Origin: Dictyobacter aurantiacus
Lineage (GTDB): Bacteria; Chloroflexota; Ktedonobacteria; Ktedonobacterales; Ktedonobacteraceae
Direction of reading: 5' to 3'
DNA: 64,000 nucleotides
NCBI RefSeq assembly: GCF_003967515.1
Contig: NZ_BIFQ01000001.1
Location: 2,356,001 to 2,420,000, forward strand
Numbering within the stretch: position 1 is the stretch's first letter; each line of letters starts with the position of its first letter. The translations under genes and the position numbers were made by a program. The notes under the pieces were generated by a model, which saw nothing but the letters and a program-made list of their open reading frames with translations, made no database searches and had not been told where the DNA came from. Below, piece after piece: positions 41,576 to 50,682 of this stretch.

Positions 41576-44188
41576 TTAATCCAGTACAAAAGCGGCCGGA
41601 TTGAGAATATGCCGGGGATCCCAGCGGGTCTTTAAACGGCGCATGACCTCCAGGCTGGATGGCTGATAGCCCCAGCGCTCTAGCTGTCCCTCAAGCACGG
41701 CTGGCTGTGCTAACACGATCGCGTATCCATGCAGGATTAAGGCCTGGTGACGGACAGCGGTCAGCCATGCGCGCGCCGCCTCGGCGCTTTCCATGTTATA
41801 TATAGCATAGACAAAGCCACTGGCAAAATCGACCACATAGGAGGTATCCTTCAATTGCCTGGAGATCCCTTCCAGGTAGATAGCCAGGTTCTTCACTGGC
41901 ACGCCGATGCGTACAACCAGGGACTGCTGGTTCGCTTTTTGAATGCTGGATGTCCAGAGCTCGGTACCGCTCAGCGTCTCGGTGACAAACGGCGCCGGAG
42001 CATTGAGCCGTTGCAATACCTCGGTGACCTGGGCCAGTTCAGCCTCAACATCTTCAGGCATGCCCTCAGCTGTATATGCCAGCAGATAGGCACCTGACGG
42101 CTCTCTCTCCCGGGTATTATCCTCAGTCAACACAATGGAGGAAGCGGTCAGCGCCAGCCGCAGCATCTCCTGTCCCCACCGCAGACCGCTACTAAGATCT
42201 TCTACGGGGAAGAGCAGCGTCTTGCGTGCGCGCGGCAGGGCGAAAACTTTTAGTGAGATATCAACGAGCAGGCCAAGGGTACCATACGAACCAATAAAGA
42301 TCCTGGTCAGGTCAAAGCCAGCCACATTCTTTACGATCGGGCGGCCGGTGCGGATCACGCGCCCATCCGCCAGCGCGACGGTCGCGCATAGCACCACGTC
42401 GCGTAGCGCCCCATAGCGCATGCGCAACGGCGCATTCAGGTTAATCGCGACCAGCGCTCCAATGCTCATGTCCGGCCAGGGAGCGACCAGTGGTACATGC
42501 TGCCCACGCTCACGCAGAAAAGCCTGGATCTCGGACAAGGGGGTGCCCGCGCCCACCGTGATATAGAGATCGTCGGGCGCGTAGGTCCGCACACCACGTA
42601 GCGCGGAGGTGCTGATGCGCGCATCCTGATCATCCAGAGGGGCACTGGTAATGGTCACGCTTCGTCCGGCCTGAGAAAGCGCCTGCAGCTGGCGGGCCGC
42701 CTCTTCAGCCGTCGTTGGTGTATAGCCCTGTATAGAAAGCTCTGCGTTTGCTGGGACCAGTTTTTCCAGCGGTGTATAGCCCGCATAAGGCCCACTCTCG
42801 CCTGGAGCTGGCACCGGGAACACCTTGCCCGGATTCAGCAGGAACTGTGGATCAAAGACCTGTTTGACATCCCACATCGCCAGCAGTTCTTCAGGCTTAT
42901 GCATCAAAGGCATAAAGTCGCGCTTCTCGATGCCAACGCCATGCTCACCGGTGATACTGCCGCCCATAGCCACGCAGCAGAGGGCCATCTCGCGCCCACT
43001 TGCATGGATGCGGTCAATCAGGTCGTGATCGTCTGGATCGGGCACCAGGATCAGGGGATGAAGGTTGCCATCACCGGCATGGAAAACGTGGCCCATGCGA
43101 ATATTGAATTTATCACCAATACGGTTGGCCTCGGCCAGCATCTCCGCCAGGCGACTACGTGGCACCGTGATATCTACGGTGTATTGGGCCGGAGCTTCGC
43201 GCGCGATAGCACCGGCCGCGCTCTTCCGGGCCAGCCAGATCTTGTAGCGCTCCTCTTCATCGCGCGCGATACGCATATCCGTCCCTCCATGGGAACGCAG
43301 TATCTGCATGACCTCCTCTAGCTGGCGATCCAATCCCTCGGGATAACCATCGAACTCGATGATCAGGACCGCGCCCGCGTCCACGGGGAGATTAGCATGC
43401 GCGAACGGCTCAATAATACGTACAATACGCTGATCCATCATCTCCATCGTCGCTGGCACCAGTCCCGAGGAGATTACAGCGGATACCGCCGTACCGGCTT
43501 GCTCTACCGAATCAAAGATCGCCAGCAACGTCTTCACCGCTGGTGGACGGCGCAGCAGACGCAACGATAGCGAGGTCATCAATCCCAGCATACCCTCACT
43601 ACCCGTGATCAGACCACAAAAGTCATACTCAGGATAATCCATAGCCAGTCCGCCCACGCGGATGCGCTCGCCGGTCCCGAGCACCACTTCCATGCCAGTC
43701 ACATAATTGGTAGTCACCCCGTATTTAAAGCAGTGGGGTCCCCCGGAGTTCTCGGCCACATTGCCACCCATGGTCGACGCACGCTGACTGGAAGGATCAG
43801 GCGGAAAATAAAGTCCCATCGTTTGCGCCCGCTCGTCCAGGCGCAGATTGATCAGTGCCGGCTCAACAAGCGCGCTACGTCCCAGTGGATCAAGCTCTTT
43901 CAAACGGTTCATGTGCGCGAACTCAACAATGATCCCGCCGCGATCGGCTACCGCACCGCCTGAAAGACCTGTGCCTGCTCCCCGCGCGATCAACGGCACC
44001 CCGTGGGCTGAGGCCCAGCGCACCACATTCACCACATCATCGGTCGTACGCGGAAAGACCACTCCCTCTGGCAACCCCTTATCCAGTCCAGCATCCACCT
44101 CGTACGCCACCAGGCTGGCTCTATCAGTAAAGATCTGGCCTGGCGGCAAGGTCTTCTTCAGGGTATACAGGACGCTCTCTTTTAACAT
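41576..44188 (-). CDS. GlcD-GlcE fusion, FAD-linked glycolate/lactate oxidase type
   Basis: 870 residues. Residues 1-460 are a full GlcD-type FAD enzyme: FAD-binding ARGAGTGLSGGAVADRGGII, FPPDPSSQRASTMGGNVAEN, then GHVFHAGDGNLHPLILV and GSITGEHGVGIEKRDFM. From about 500 a second FAD-binding segment resembles GlcE (YITVGAGTPLSEIQAFLRER; RYGALRDVVLCATVALADGR; VKNVAGFDLTRIFIGSYGTL) and ends RWDPRHILNPAAF. In most bacteria these are separate subunits with GlcF. ATG 44188 is preceded by AAAGG and fits better than ATG 44209. No glcF gene is adjacent. Confidence 0.9.
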   Translation of the reverse strand: MLKESVLYTLKKTLPPGQIFTDRASLVAYEVDAGLDKGLPEGVVFPRTTDDVVNVVRWASAHGVPLIARGAGTGLSGGAVADRGGIIVEFAHMNRLKELDPLGRSALVEPALINLRLDERAQTMGLYFPPDPSSQRASTMGGNVAENSGGPHCFKYGVTTNYVTGMEVVLGTGERIRVGGLAMDYPEYDFCGLITGSEGMLGLMTSLSLRLLRRPPAVKTLLAIFDSVEQAGTAVSAVISSGLVPATMEMMDQRIVRIIEPFAHANLPVDAGAVLIIEFDGYPEGLDRQLEEVMQILRSHGGTDMRIARDEEERYKIWLARKSAAGAIAREAPAQYTVDITVPRSRLAEMLAEANRIGDKFNIRMGHVFHAGDGNLHPLILVPDPDDHDLIDRIHASGREMALCCVAMGGSITGEHGVGIEKRDFMPLMHKPEELLAMWDVKQVFDPQFLLNPGKVFPVPAPGESGPYAGYTPLEKLVPANAELSIQGYTPTTAEEAARQLQALSQAGRSVTITSAPLDDQDARISTSALRGVRTYAPDDLYITVGAGTPLSEIQAFLRERGQHVPLVAPWPDMSIGALVAINLNAPLRMRYGALRDVVLCATVALADGRVIRTGRPIVKNVAGFDLTRIFIGSYGTLGLLVDISLKVFALPRARKTLLFPVEDLSSGLRWGQEMLRLALTASSIVLTEDNTREREPSGAYLLAYTAEGMPEDVEAELAQVTEVLQRLNAPAPFVTETLSGTELWTSSIQKANQQSLVVRIGVPVKNLAIYLEGISRQLKDTSYVVDFASGFVYAIYNMESAEAARAWLTAVRHQALILHGYAIVLAQPAVLEGQLERWGYQPSSLEVMRRLKTRWDPRHILNPAAFVLD

Positions 44189-44339
44189 CTCCCCCGACCT
44201 TTCTGTCATTGAAAAATAGTGGTAGCAAATATAGCCTTTTTATATGCTAGCAATGCACGTTGCATTTTCTTTAAAAGTGGGCAGAAGTGGTTATCATACA
44301 TGTGATGACCCATTATAACAGAGTATAGCATGCTTTTCT
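44189..44339. other. Upstream region of the GlcD-GlcE gene
   Basis: AT-rich 150 bp holding the presumed promoter of the oxidase gene; no clear -35/-10 pair could be chosen. Confidence 0.35.
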
Positions 44340-44580
44340 GCTTTCTTCCTTGCCGCCCTGCGGGCGGCGGAAGGGAGAGAAGAGAGGGCCAGGGGACACC
44401 CCTGGAACCCCGGCAGGAGGGCTCTCCGCCCTCCTGCACCTCCCGCCTGCGGCGCCGCGGAATAGAAAGAGAAGAGAGGGCCAGGGGACACCCCTGGAAC
44501 CCCGGCAGGAGGGCTCTCCGCCCTCCTGCACCTCCGCTTCCTTCCTCTTCGCCCTCCTGCACCTCCGCTTCCTTTTTTTC
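44340..44580. repeat. GC-rich intergenic repeat, about 95-bp tandem copies
   Basis: Two near-identical copies contain GAGGGCCAGGGGACACCCC, GGAACCCCGGCAGGAGGGC and CCGCCCTCCTGCACCTCC, followed by a third partial copy of the last motif. A GCCGCC-CTGC-GGGCGGC-type hairpin starts the block. It lacks start signals, so open frames in it are chance. Confidence 0.75.
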
Positions 44581-44654
44581 ATCAGGGTGAGAAATGCCGC
44601 GAGGGGTCAGCCGGCAGCTGCCGGCTGACCCCTCGCGGCATTTCTCACCCTGAT
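44581..44654. repeat. 74-bp perfect palindrome
   Basis: 37-bp arms meet at AGCT with no mismatch, and it is followed on the plus strand by TTTTTTA. It lies 50 bp after the stop of the minus-strand histidine kinase gene. A further hairpin (CGCCGCC-AGCA-GGCGGCG) lies between them at about 44666-44685. Confidence 0.92.
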
Positions 44655-44704
44655 TTTTTATTTTTTCGCCGCCAGCAGGCGGCGCGTGTGGGAGAGAATA
44701 AAAA

Positions 44705-45901
44705 TCAATTATTGATAGGCAAGGGGGAGCGGAACTGCTCAAAATCAGCCAGCGAGGTCTGCGCATCCACCTTGGGATGCACAACACACGGCAACGTAAA
44801 ACAAAAAGTACTCCCCTTCCCCTCTATACCTTCGCTTTCGACCCAGATGCGTCCGTTCATGGCTTCGACAAATTGCTTGCTCAAGAAGAGGCCCAGGCCG
44901 GAACCGCGCACACTACCGGAGGAGTCGCGGCGTAAGCGGACGAATTGTCCGAACAACAATGACATCTCGTTCGGAGGGATACCAGGGCCCGCGTCTTTGA
45001 CGCGGATACAAATCTCCGGAGAGGCGTGCAAAGGATGGACAATCATGCCATCCAGGGCCGCGCTAATGGTGATAGGGGTACCTGCCGGGGCGTATTTAAA
45101 GGCATTTGAGAGCAGGTTGCGCAGAACCTGGCGCAGGTATTGCGCGTTGGCCAGAACCACGATGTAGTCAGGGATCTCAACAGAGATGTGGTGGCGTCGC
45201 ACGCTCTGGGGATCAAAACGCTCCAGCACTTCAAACAGGATATCGCGCACCACGATCTGCTCTATATAGAGCGACTGCCGCTGCTTCTCGACTCCCATCG
45301 TGTCCAGCACATTATTCACGAGCAGTTGTAGTTCATCGCAACTCTGCATGGCATGCTGCAGAAAAGCGGTGCGCATACCCTGGTCTAACTGATCATCATG
45401 TTCCAACAACAGCTCCAGATATCCATAGATGGCGGTCAATGGAGTGCGCAGCTCATGATTAACGTTCTGCAAAAACTGATCCTTGATTTCGTTAAGCTTG
45501 CGCTGTTCCGTGCCAGCCAGCTCCAGTTGCTCCTGCGTCTCATCGGCTTGATCCGAGGCCTCGCGCTGCGCGCTCACCAGTAATCCCAGCGTGAACAGTA
45601 TTAGCACGCTGACAATGGTAGAGATAATATCGGTACTTGAGGGTAGCAGGCTGCCGATCACCATGGAGTGAAAAAGCCAGAAAATCAATAGGAGGGAGAA
45701 GGTACAAAGATAGAGACCAGATCGCCTGAACAACCAGGCAGAAAGCACAATGGGCACAACATAAATAATGGGGTTATGGCTTATCCATGGGGTAAAGATC
45801 AGGAGGAATGATGAAACAAGCGCTGACACTACGACCAGGCTTAGCTGAAAGGATATTGAAATATCAAGCAGGAAACGAGCAAAAGCATTTGGATAACGCA
45901 C
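44705..45901 (-). CDS. Membrane sensor histidine kinase
   Basis: About 398 residues. Four or five helices (residues about 20-125) make a compact membrane sensor with little outside. A coiled linker (QADETQEQLELAGTEQRKLN) leads to the His in FLQNVNHELRTPLTAIYGYL. The ATPase domain has RNLLSNAFKYAPAGT, VKDAGPGIPPNEM and GSVRGSGLGLFLSKQFVEAM. The GTG at 45901 follows GGAGG closely and was preferred. A TTG at 45937 is an alternative, and an in-frame stop lies just beyond it. No partner regulator is next to it. Confidence 0.9.
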   Translation of the reverse strand: MRYPNAFARFLLDISISFQLSLVVVSALVSSFLLIFTPWISHNPIIYVVPIVLSAWLFRRSGLYLCTFSLLLIFWLFHSMVIGSLLPSSTDIISTIVSVLILFTLGLLVSAQREASDQADETQEQLELAGTEQRKLNEIKDQFLQNVNHELRTPLTAIYGYLELLLEHDDQLDQGMRTAFLQHAMQSCDELQLLVNNVLDTMGVEKQRQSLYIEQIVVRDILFEVLERFDPQSVRRHHISVEIPDYIVVLANAQYLRQVLRNLLSNAFKYAPAGTPITISAALDGMIVHPLHASPEICIRVKDAGPGIPPNEMSLLFGQFVRLRRDSSGSVRGSGLGLFLSKQFVEAMNGRIWVESEGIEGKGSTFCFTLPCVVHPKVDAQTSLADFEQFRSPLPINN

Positions 45902-46081
45902 GCTCTCCTCCCCTTCATCGCGGCAGAGCTCGTCCAAAGCCCCTTCTACGTATTATGAACCTCCCCCCAATCAGACAGCAGACTCAGCCGTTGCGTCTGT
46001 TCCCTCATCTGCATAATATTTTACCATGGGCGCACATTACATTGACATAAATCAATCTTTTAGGCTATCCATAGTTATAAA

Positions 46082-46111
46082 CTCAAGAGATTCTGCCGGG
46101 GAATCTCTTGA
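46082..46111 (-). terminator. Terminator-like hairpin after the MaoC pair
   Basis: CTCAAGAGATTC pairs perfectly with GAATCTCTTGAG around a 6-nt loop; on the minus strand it is followed by TTTATAA. It lies 34 bp after the stop of the second dehydratase gene. Confidence 0.65.
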
Positions 46112-46144
46112 GAAGTGGATCATTTCTTGTTTTTCTGACTGGAG

Positions 46145-46597
46145 CTATGCGTTCCGGTGGGGAAGGTGGGCGGTGAAGGTACCCGAGACTTTCAGGTCGC
46201 CATTCTGATCTTTGGCCTGTACTTTGCCGGCGATATACCCCTTACCATCCTCCTCGTATTTGTCGGTCACGGTACCGGTACAGGTAATCACATCGTCCAG
46301 GTGGGTCATACCTTTGAAGCGCACGCCAAACTTGCGCAGGGGCTGGGGTCCCACATAATCGCTGAGCATCTGGCCTACAAAGCCCATAATCAGCATGCCG
46401 TGAGCGATAATACCACCGGTACCAATCTCCTCGCCAACTTTGGGATCTGTGTGCAGAGGATTAAAGTCGCCGGAGGCGCCCGCGTAGCGGACCAGTTGCA
46501 GGTGTTTAACCGGCGCTTTCACCAGCTGGGGAATTTCTTCGCCGATCTCTACATCCTCAAAATAGCGCCTGGTTGGAGTTGCGGCAGGTGTCGTCAT
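46145..46597 (-). CDS. MaoC-type (3R)-hydroxyacyl dehydratase subunit
   Basis: 150 residues, hot-dog fold. The catalytic loop is visible as YAGASGDFNPLHTDPKVGEE, with the Asp and His of the hydratase-2 motif, then GGIIAHGMLIMGFVGQML. AAGGAG lies ahead of the ATG. It follows the FAS1-like dehydratase gene by 73 bp in the same direction. The pair resembles HadA/HadB, which removes water from 3-hydroxyacyl-ACP in type II fatty-acid elongation, and here it is divergent from accC-fabF-accB. Confidence 0.9.
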   Translation of the reverse strand: MTTPAATPTRRYFEDVEIGEEIPQLVKAPVKHLQLVRYAGASGDFNPLHTDPKVGEEIGTGGIIAHGMLIMGFVGQMLSDYVGPQPLRKFGVRFKGMTHLDDVITCTGTVTDKYEEDGKGYIAGKVQAKDQNGDLKVSGTFTAHLPHRNA

Positions 46598-46670
46598 AAC
46601 TGTTTCTCCTTATATACCATCAAAATATTGACCATCCATGACTGGCAGGGTTATGTATCAGCAAAATGGA

Positions 46671-47120
46671 CTACTCGCGCACGATAAACATGGTTTTCGC
46701 GCTCAACACATGCTGCTGATGCTGATTGGTATAGCGCGTCTCGGTTGTCAGGATATCCATCGACCCCTCGCGGGTGCGCCGTGTTTTGCCATCCACAATC
46801 GTGGTCACGCCGGTCAGGGTATCGTTGGCGGCGATGGGAGCGACATACTCATATTCTTCCTCGCCGTGGAGAACACGCGCCACGTTGATCCCCACGCTGC
46901 TCAGCTGCTCCCACAACTGCGTATTGCCCCAGAAAGTAAATATAGTCGGAGCCGTCGGGGGTAGAGGGAGGTCATCATAGCCCGCCGCTTTAGCCGCCTC
47001 CAGATCATGATAAATAGGATTCTCGTCCCCGATGGCCAGCGCCAGTTCATGAATCTTGCCGCGCTCGATCGTTATCGTAAAAGCGGGAAAACTGTATCCC
47101 ACCTTCTCCTTATCAAACAT
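46671..47120 (-). CDS. FAS1-like dehydratase (MaoC N-terminal-type) partner subunit
   Basis: 149 residues, hot-dog fold without the full hydratase-2 motif. It begins VGYSFPAFTITIERGKIHEL, then AIGDENPIYHDLEAAKAAGY and LPLPPTAPTIFTFWG. This is the non-catalytic or lid partner type found in HadAB-like heterodimers. It opens the minus-strand unit and lies 208 bp from the divergent accC, sharing the intergenic promoter region. Confidence 0.88.
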   Translation of the reverse strand: MFDKEKVGYSFPAFTITIERGKIHELALAIGDENPIYHDLEAAKAAGYDDLPLPPTAPTIFTFWGNTQLWEQLSSVGINVARVLHGEEEYEYVAPIAANDTLTGVTTIVDGKTRRTREGSMDILTTETRYTNQHQQHVLSAKTMFIVRE

Positions 47121-47227
47121 AAGAAGCTACTCCTTCAAGTCACAATATGATCCCCGCAAGGGTTTTGCATTTGTAGTATCAAACCTGACATAGGTGATGT
47201 CAAGAGAAATCATCCTCCTCAATCTTT

Positions 47228-47272
47228 AGCCCTTGTGATATAATTGTCGACATCATACCCCTCACAAGGGCT
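47228..47272 (+). promoter_or_regulatory. accC promoter flanked by an 11-bp inverted repeat
   Basis: TGATATAAT at 47236-47244 is an extended -10 with a perfect TATAAT. Perfect inverted copies AGCCCTTGTGA (47228-47238) and TCACAAGGGCT (47262-47272) lie on both sides of the -10 and expected start, with centres 34 bp apart. This may be a repressor operator controlling fatty-acid synthesis. It could also form a leader hairpin, but then the left arm would lie upstream of the transcript start. Confidence 0.6.
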
Positions 47273-47328
47273 TTCAGTGAGAGGAGCAAGGTGAAGCACC
47301 CGAAGTTGGTCGCTTTGTCTACATGCAT

Positions 47329-48681
47329 ATGTTTCGTAAGATTTTAATTGCAAATCGTGGTGAAATTGCTCTGCGTGTCATTCGCGCGTGTCGCGAGATG
47401 GGGATACGTAGTGTCATTGCCCACTCCGAGGCTGATCGCGACTCACTCCCAGTACAAATGGCAGATGAGCGGATCTGTATTGGTCCAGGGGCAAGCGGCA
47501 AAAGCTATTTAAATATTCCAAATATTATTAGCGCTGCCTTTATCTCCAATGCCGAGGCAATTCACCCTGGTTATGGTTTCCTGTCAGAAAATACGAGCTT
47601 CGCTCAGATCTGCCAGGATGTGAATATCACTTTTATCGGCCCCTCGGCCGAAGTGATGGCGATCATGGGCGATAAGGTTTCCGCCCGTAAAGCCATGGTT
47701 GAAGCAGGTTTGCCAACGCTCCCAGGCACCCGTGTCTTGCGCACATTAGCAGAGGCAACAGAGGCTGCTCGTGAGATCGGTTTTCCACTGATGCTCAAAG
47801 CGGTCGCTGGCGGCGGTGGGCGTGGTATTCGCCTGATCAACCATGCGGACGAGTTTGAGCGTACGTTTACGGTAGCTCAGAATGAGGTCCGGGAAGCATT
47901 CCGCGACGATGGCATTTATCTGGAACGGTATCTGCCAAAGGCTCGCCACGTTGAAATTCAGGTTCTGGTCGACAATTATGGCAACGGCGTCCACCTGGGT
48001 GAGCGCAACTGTTCCTGCCAGCGCCGCAACCAGAAGGTGATCGAGGAATCTCCAACCCCGATTCTGCCCCGTTCCTTATGCGATGAGATGGGTCAGCGCG
48101 CCATTAGCGCGGTGAAGGCGGTTGGCTATCGCAACGCCGGCACGCTGGAGTTCCTGGTGGATGAGCAGAATCGCTACTATTTCATGGAAATGAATACGCG
48201 TTTACAGGTTGAGCATCCCGTTACCGAACTGGTAACAAGCCTGGACCTGGTCAAAGAGCAGCTCCATATCGCCTCGGGCGAACCTTTGCGTTTGCGCCAG
48301 GAGGATATCAAGTTGCGCGGACACGCGATCGAGTGCCGCATTACCGCTGAAGATGCGGACAAGGATTTCCGTCCCCAGACCGGTGTTGTCGAGAATTATT
48401 TGCCGCCAGGGGGGCCTGGTGTGCGCGTCGATAGTCACCTGTACACGGGCTATGAGATCCCTCCTCACTACGATTCGCTGCTCGCCAAACTGATCGTTTG
48501 GGCCGAGGATCGCGACCAGGCCATCGCACGCATGCAGCGTGCTTTGGAAGAGTTTGTTATCGAGGGCGTCACAACGACGATACCGTTCCATCAGCGCTTA
48601 CTGAAGCATGAGGGCTTTATTAGCGGTGATACCTATACGCGCTTCATCCAGGAGGAAGCGGGCGCGCTGGGCATCAAATAA
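47329..48681 (+). CDS. accC: Acetyl-CoA carboxylase biotin carboxylase subunit
   Basis: 450 residues, standard length. It carboxylates biotin on the carrier protein with ATP and bicarbonate, the first step of fatty-acid synthesis. Landmarks are FRKILIANRGEIALRVIRAC, the Gly-rich ATP loop KAVAGGGGRGIRLI, QVLVDNYGNGVHLGERNCSC and the active-site stretch FMEMNTRLQVEHPVTELVT. ATG 47329 matches the usual family start; ATG 47323 is two codons upstream, and neither has a strong ribosome site. fabF and accB follow in the same direction. Confidence 0.95.
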   Translation: MFRKILIANRGEIALRVIRACREMGIRSVIAHSEADRDSLPVQMADERICIGPGASGKSYLNIPNIISAAFISNAEAIHPGYGFLSENTSFAQICQDVNITFIGPSAEVMAIMGDKVSARKAMVEAGLPTLPGTRVLRTLAEATEAAREIGFPLMLKAVAGGGGRGIRLINHADEFERTFTVAQNEVREAFRDDGIYLERYLPKARHVEIQVLVDNYGNGVHLGERNCSCQRRNQKVIEESPTPILPRSLCDEMGQRAISAVKAVGYRNAGTLEFLVDEQNRYYFMEMNTRLQVEHPVTELVTSLDLVKEQLHIASGEPLRLRQEDIKLRGHAIECRITAEDADKDFRPQTGVVENYLPPGGPGVRVDSHLYTGYEIPPHYDSLLAKLIVWAEDRDQAIARMQRALEEFVIEGVTTTIPFHQRLLKHEGFISGDTYTRFIQEEAGALGIK

Positions 48682-48789
48682 TCCGCATTCCTCATCGCAG
48701 CGGGCAGCACTGCAAGTGACGTGGAACGTGAGAAATGAGCATCTCTACCAGGATGCTTTTAGATAAACGGACAAACGGGAGGTGACTTT

Positions 48790-50028
48790 ATGTCTCGCGT
48801 AGTTGTAACCGGCCTGGGACTGGTTACCTCGTTGGGCAATGATCTGGCTTCAACATGGGAAGCGCTGATCCAGGGTAAGTCTGGTATTGGTGAGATTACG
48901 GCCTATGATACCAGCAATTTTCGTGTTCACTTTGGTGGCGAGATCAAGAATTTTGATGCCAGCAAATACATGGATCGCAAAGAACTGCGGCGCAACGATC
49001 CCTATGAACACCTGGCGATCGCGACCACCAAGCAGGCGCTGGAGCAGGCTAAATTAGAGATTACTGATGAGATCGCCCCTGATGTCGGTGTCTATATTGG
49101 TAGCGGCATCGGTGGCCTGGTAACGCTGCACGACCAGTTCAAGGTCCTGCATGAGAAGGGTCCGGACCGCATCAGCCCCTTCTTCATCAACATGATGATT
49201 ATCGATGGCGCGCCCGGCATCGTCTCGATCATGACCGGCGCCAAGGGTCCCAACTGGGCCGCGGTTTCGGCCTGCGCCACCAGCGGCAACACCGTTGGTG
49301 AGGCCTGGGAGACCATTCGCCGTGGTGATGCGGTGGCGATGATAGCTGGTGGCTCCGAAAAAGCCGTCACGCCGATCGCGATGGCCGCCTTTGATAACAT
49401 GCACGCGCTGTCACGCCATAATGAGAATTATCAGGAGGCGAGCCGCCCCTTTGACGCACTGCGCGATGGCTTTGTGATGGGCGAAGGTTCAGCCGTGCTC
49501 ATCCTTGAGGAACTCGAGTTCGCCAAAGCGCGTGGGGCAACGATTCTGGCTGAGCTGGTCGGCTACGGCAGCACCGGTGATGCCAGCCATGTGACCGCGC
49601 CTGCCCCAGGTGGGGAGGGTCTGGTCCGTGCCATGCGCCGCGCCTTGCAGAAAGCCGGTCTCAAACCTGAGCAGGTTGACTACATCAACGCCCACGGCAC
49701 CAGCACAGAGTTCAACGATAGCACCGAGACCCAGGCCATCAAAACGGTCTTTGGGGAGCATGCCTATCGACTCGCCGTTAGCTCGACGAAGTCCATGACA
49801 GGTCATACGCTGGGTGCGGCAGGAGCGATCGAAGCGGTCATTTCTATTCAGACGATTCTGAATGGTATTATTCCTCCAACGATCAATCTCCACCATCCAG
49901 ATCCCGAATGTGATCTGGATTATGTGCCAAATGAAGCTCGTCATGCCAACGTCAATGTGGTGATGTCGAATTCGATGGGCTTTGGTGGCCATAATACAAG
50001 CTTGATCTTCAAGCGCTACGAAGAGTAA
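48790..50028 (+). CDS. fabF: Beta-ketoacyl-ACP synthase II
   Basis: 412 residues, standard length. It condenses malonyl-ACP with the growing acyl chain. The thiolase-fold triad is visible: Cys in VSACATSGNTVGEAW, His in INAHGTSTEFND and His in KSMTGHTLGAAGAIEA. SRPFDALRDGFVMGEGSAVL is the family's central motif. GGGAGGTGA precedes the ATG. It lies between accC and accB, and accB starts only 5 bp after its stop, so the three are co-transcribed. Confidence 0.96.
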   Translation: MSRVVVTGLGLVTSLGNDLASTWEALIQGKSGIGEITAYDTSNFRVHFGGEIKNFDASKYMDRKELRRNDPYEHLAIATTKQALEQAKLEITDEIAPDVGVYIGSGIGGLVTLHDQFKVLHEKGPDRISPFFINMMIIDGAPGIVSIMTGAKGPNWAAVSACATSGNTVGEAWETIRRGDAVAMIAGGSEKAVTPIAMAAFDNMHALSRHNENYQEASRPFDALRDGFVMGEGSAVLILEELEFAKARGATILAELVGYGSTGDASHVTAPAPGGEGLVRAMRRALQKAGLKPEQVDYINAHGTSTEFNDSTETQAIKTVFGEHAYRLAVSSTKSMTGHTLGAAGAIEAVISIQTILNGIIPPTINLHHPDPECDLDYVPNEARHANVNVVMSNSMGFGGHNTSLIFKRYEE

Positions 50029-50033
50029 AAAAC

Positions 50034-50507
50034 ATGGATACAGAAAATAATTCATCGTGGCTCGAGCGGGTTGAAGAGATTGTGGATGTGCTCGAAGGCA
50101 GTACAGTTGGCGAGCTGACCTTAACCGAAGATGGGACAGAGATTACCATTCGTCGTAGTCCAGGGATGGTATTGACCGAAGCACCTACAATGGTTATGGT
50201 CGCGGGCCAGGCGGTAACCGCCCCGAGCTCAGGTCCGGCCGCCGCGCCTAAGAAGGTTGATAAGTCGCTACCGGTAACAGCATCGCTAACCGGTGTTTAT
50301 TATTCGTCCGCCTCGCCGACCTCGCCACCATTTGTCAACGTTGGTGATGTCATCCACGTGGGGCAGGTCGTAGCTTTGATCGAGGCCATGAAGGTCTTCA
50401 ATGAGATCAACGCCGAGGTATCCGGTCGCGTGGTATCAATCAACGCCGTCAGCGGATCAGTCATCCAAAAAGGCGAAGCCATCATGCGCGTCGAACCCCT
50501 CTCGTAG
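50034..50507 (+). CDS. accB: Biotin carboxyl carrier protein
   Basis: 157 residues. The N-terminal segment is followed by a Pro/Ala linker and a biotinyl domain (about 80-157). The biotinylated Lys lies in VVALIEAMKVFNEINAEVSG; the residue after it is Val instead of the common Met or Leu, a tolerated variation. The usual thumb is visible as YSSASPTSPPFVNVGD. It carries carboxybiotin from AccC to the carboxyltransferase, whose genes (accA/accD) are not in this window. Confidence 0.94.
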   Translation: MDTENNSSWLERVEEIVDVLEGSTVGELTLTEDGTEITIRRSPGMVLTEAPTMVMVAGQAVTAPSSGPAAAPKKVDKSLPVTASLTGVYYSSASPTSPPFVNVGDVIHVGQVVALIEAMKVFNEINAEVSGRVVSINAVSGSVIQKGEAIMRVEPLS

Positions 50508-50509
50508 GT

Positions 50510-50532
50510 TCGGGGCTTGCCCCCGATTTTTT
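50510..50532 (+). terminator. Intrinsic terminator after accB
   Basis: TCGGGG-CTTGC-CCCCGA followed by TTTTTT, 3 bp after the accB stop. Confidence 0.85.
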
Positions 50533-50574
50533 GGAGCTTGCCCCCGATTTCCGGACATCGCGTCCGATTAAAAC

Positions 50575-50597
50575 AAACATGAGACATCCCGAATTTT
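50575..50597 (+). repeat. Left terminal inverted repeat of the IS
   Basis: Matches the complement of the right end with one mismatch (CCCGAATTTT here against CCCAAATTTT). Confidence 0.88.
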
Positions 50598-50682
50598 AAG
50601 GTCGGGTTTGTAAAAAGACACCTCCTGAGCGAGACTGAAGGAAAAACAGACCACCATTCAGTCAATCCAGGAGGTGTTGTTT

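Noticed and set aside
44294-44787. Several overlapping frames in the 44.3 kb repeat block
   Set aside because: All result from GC-rich tandem repeats without starts or domains.
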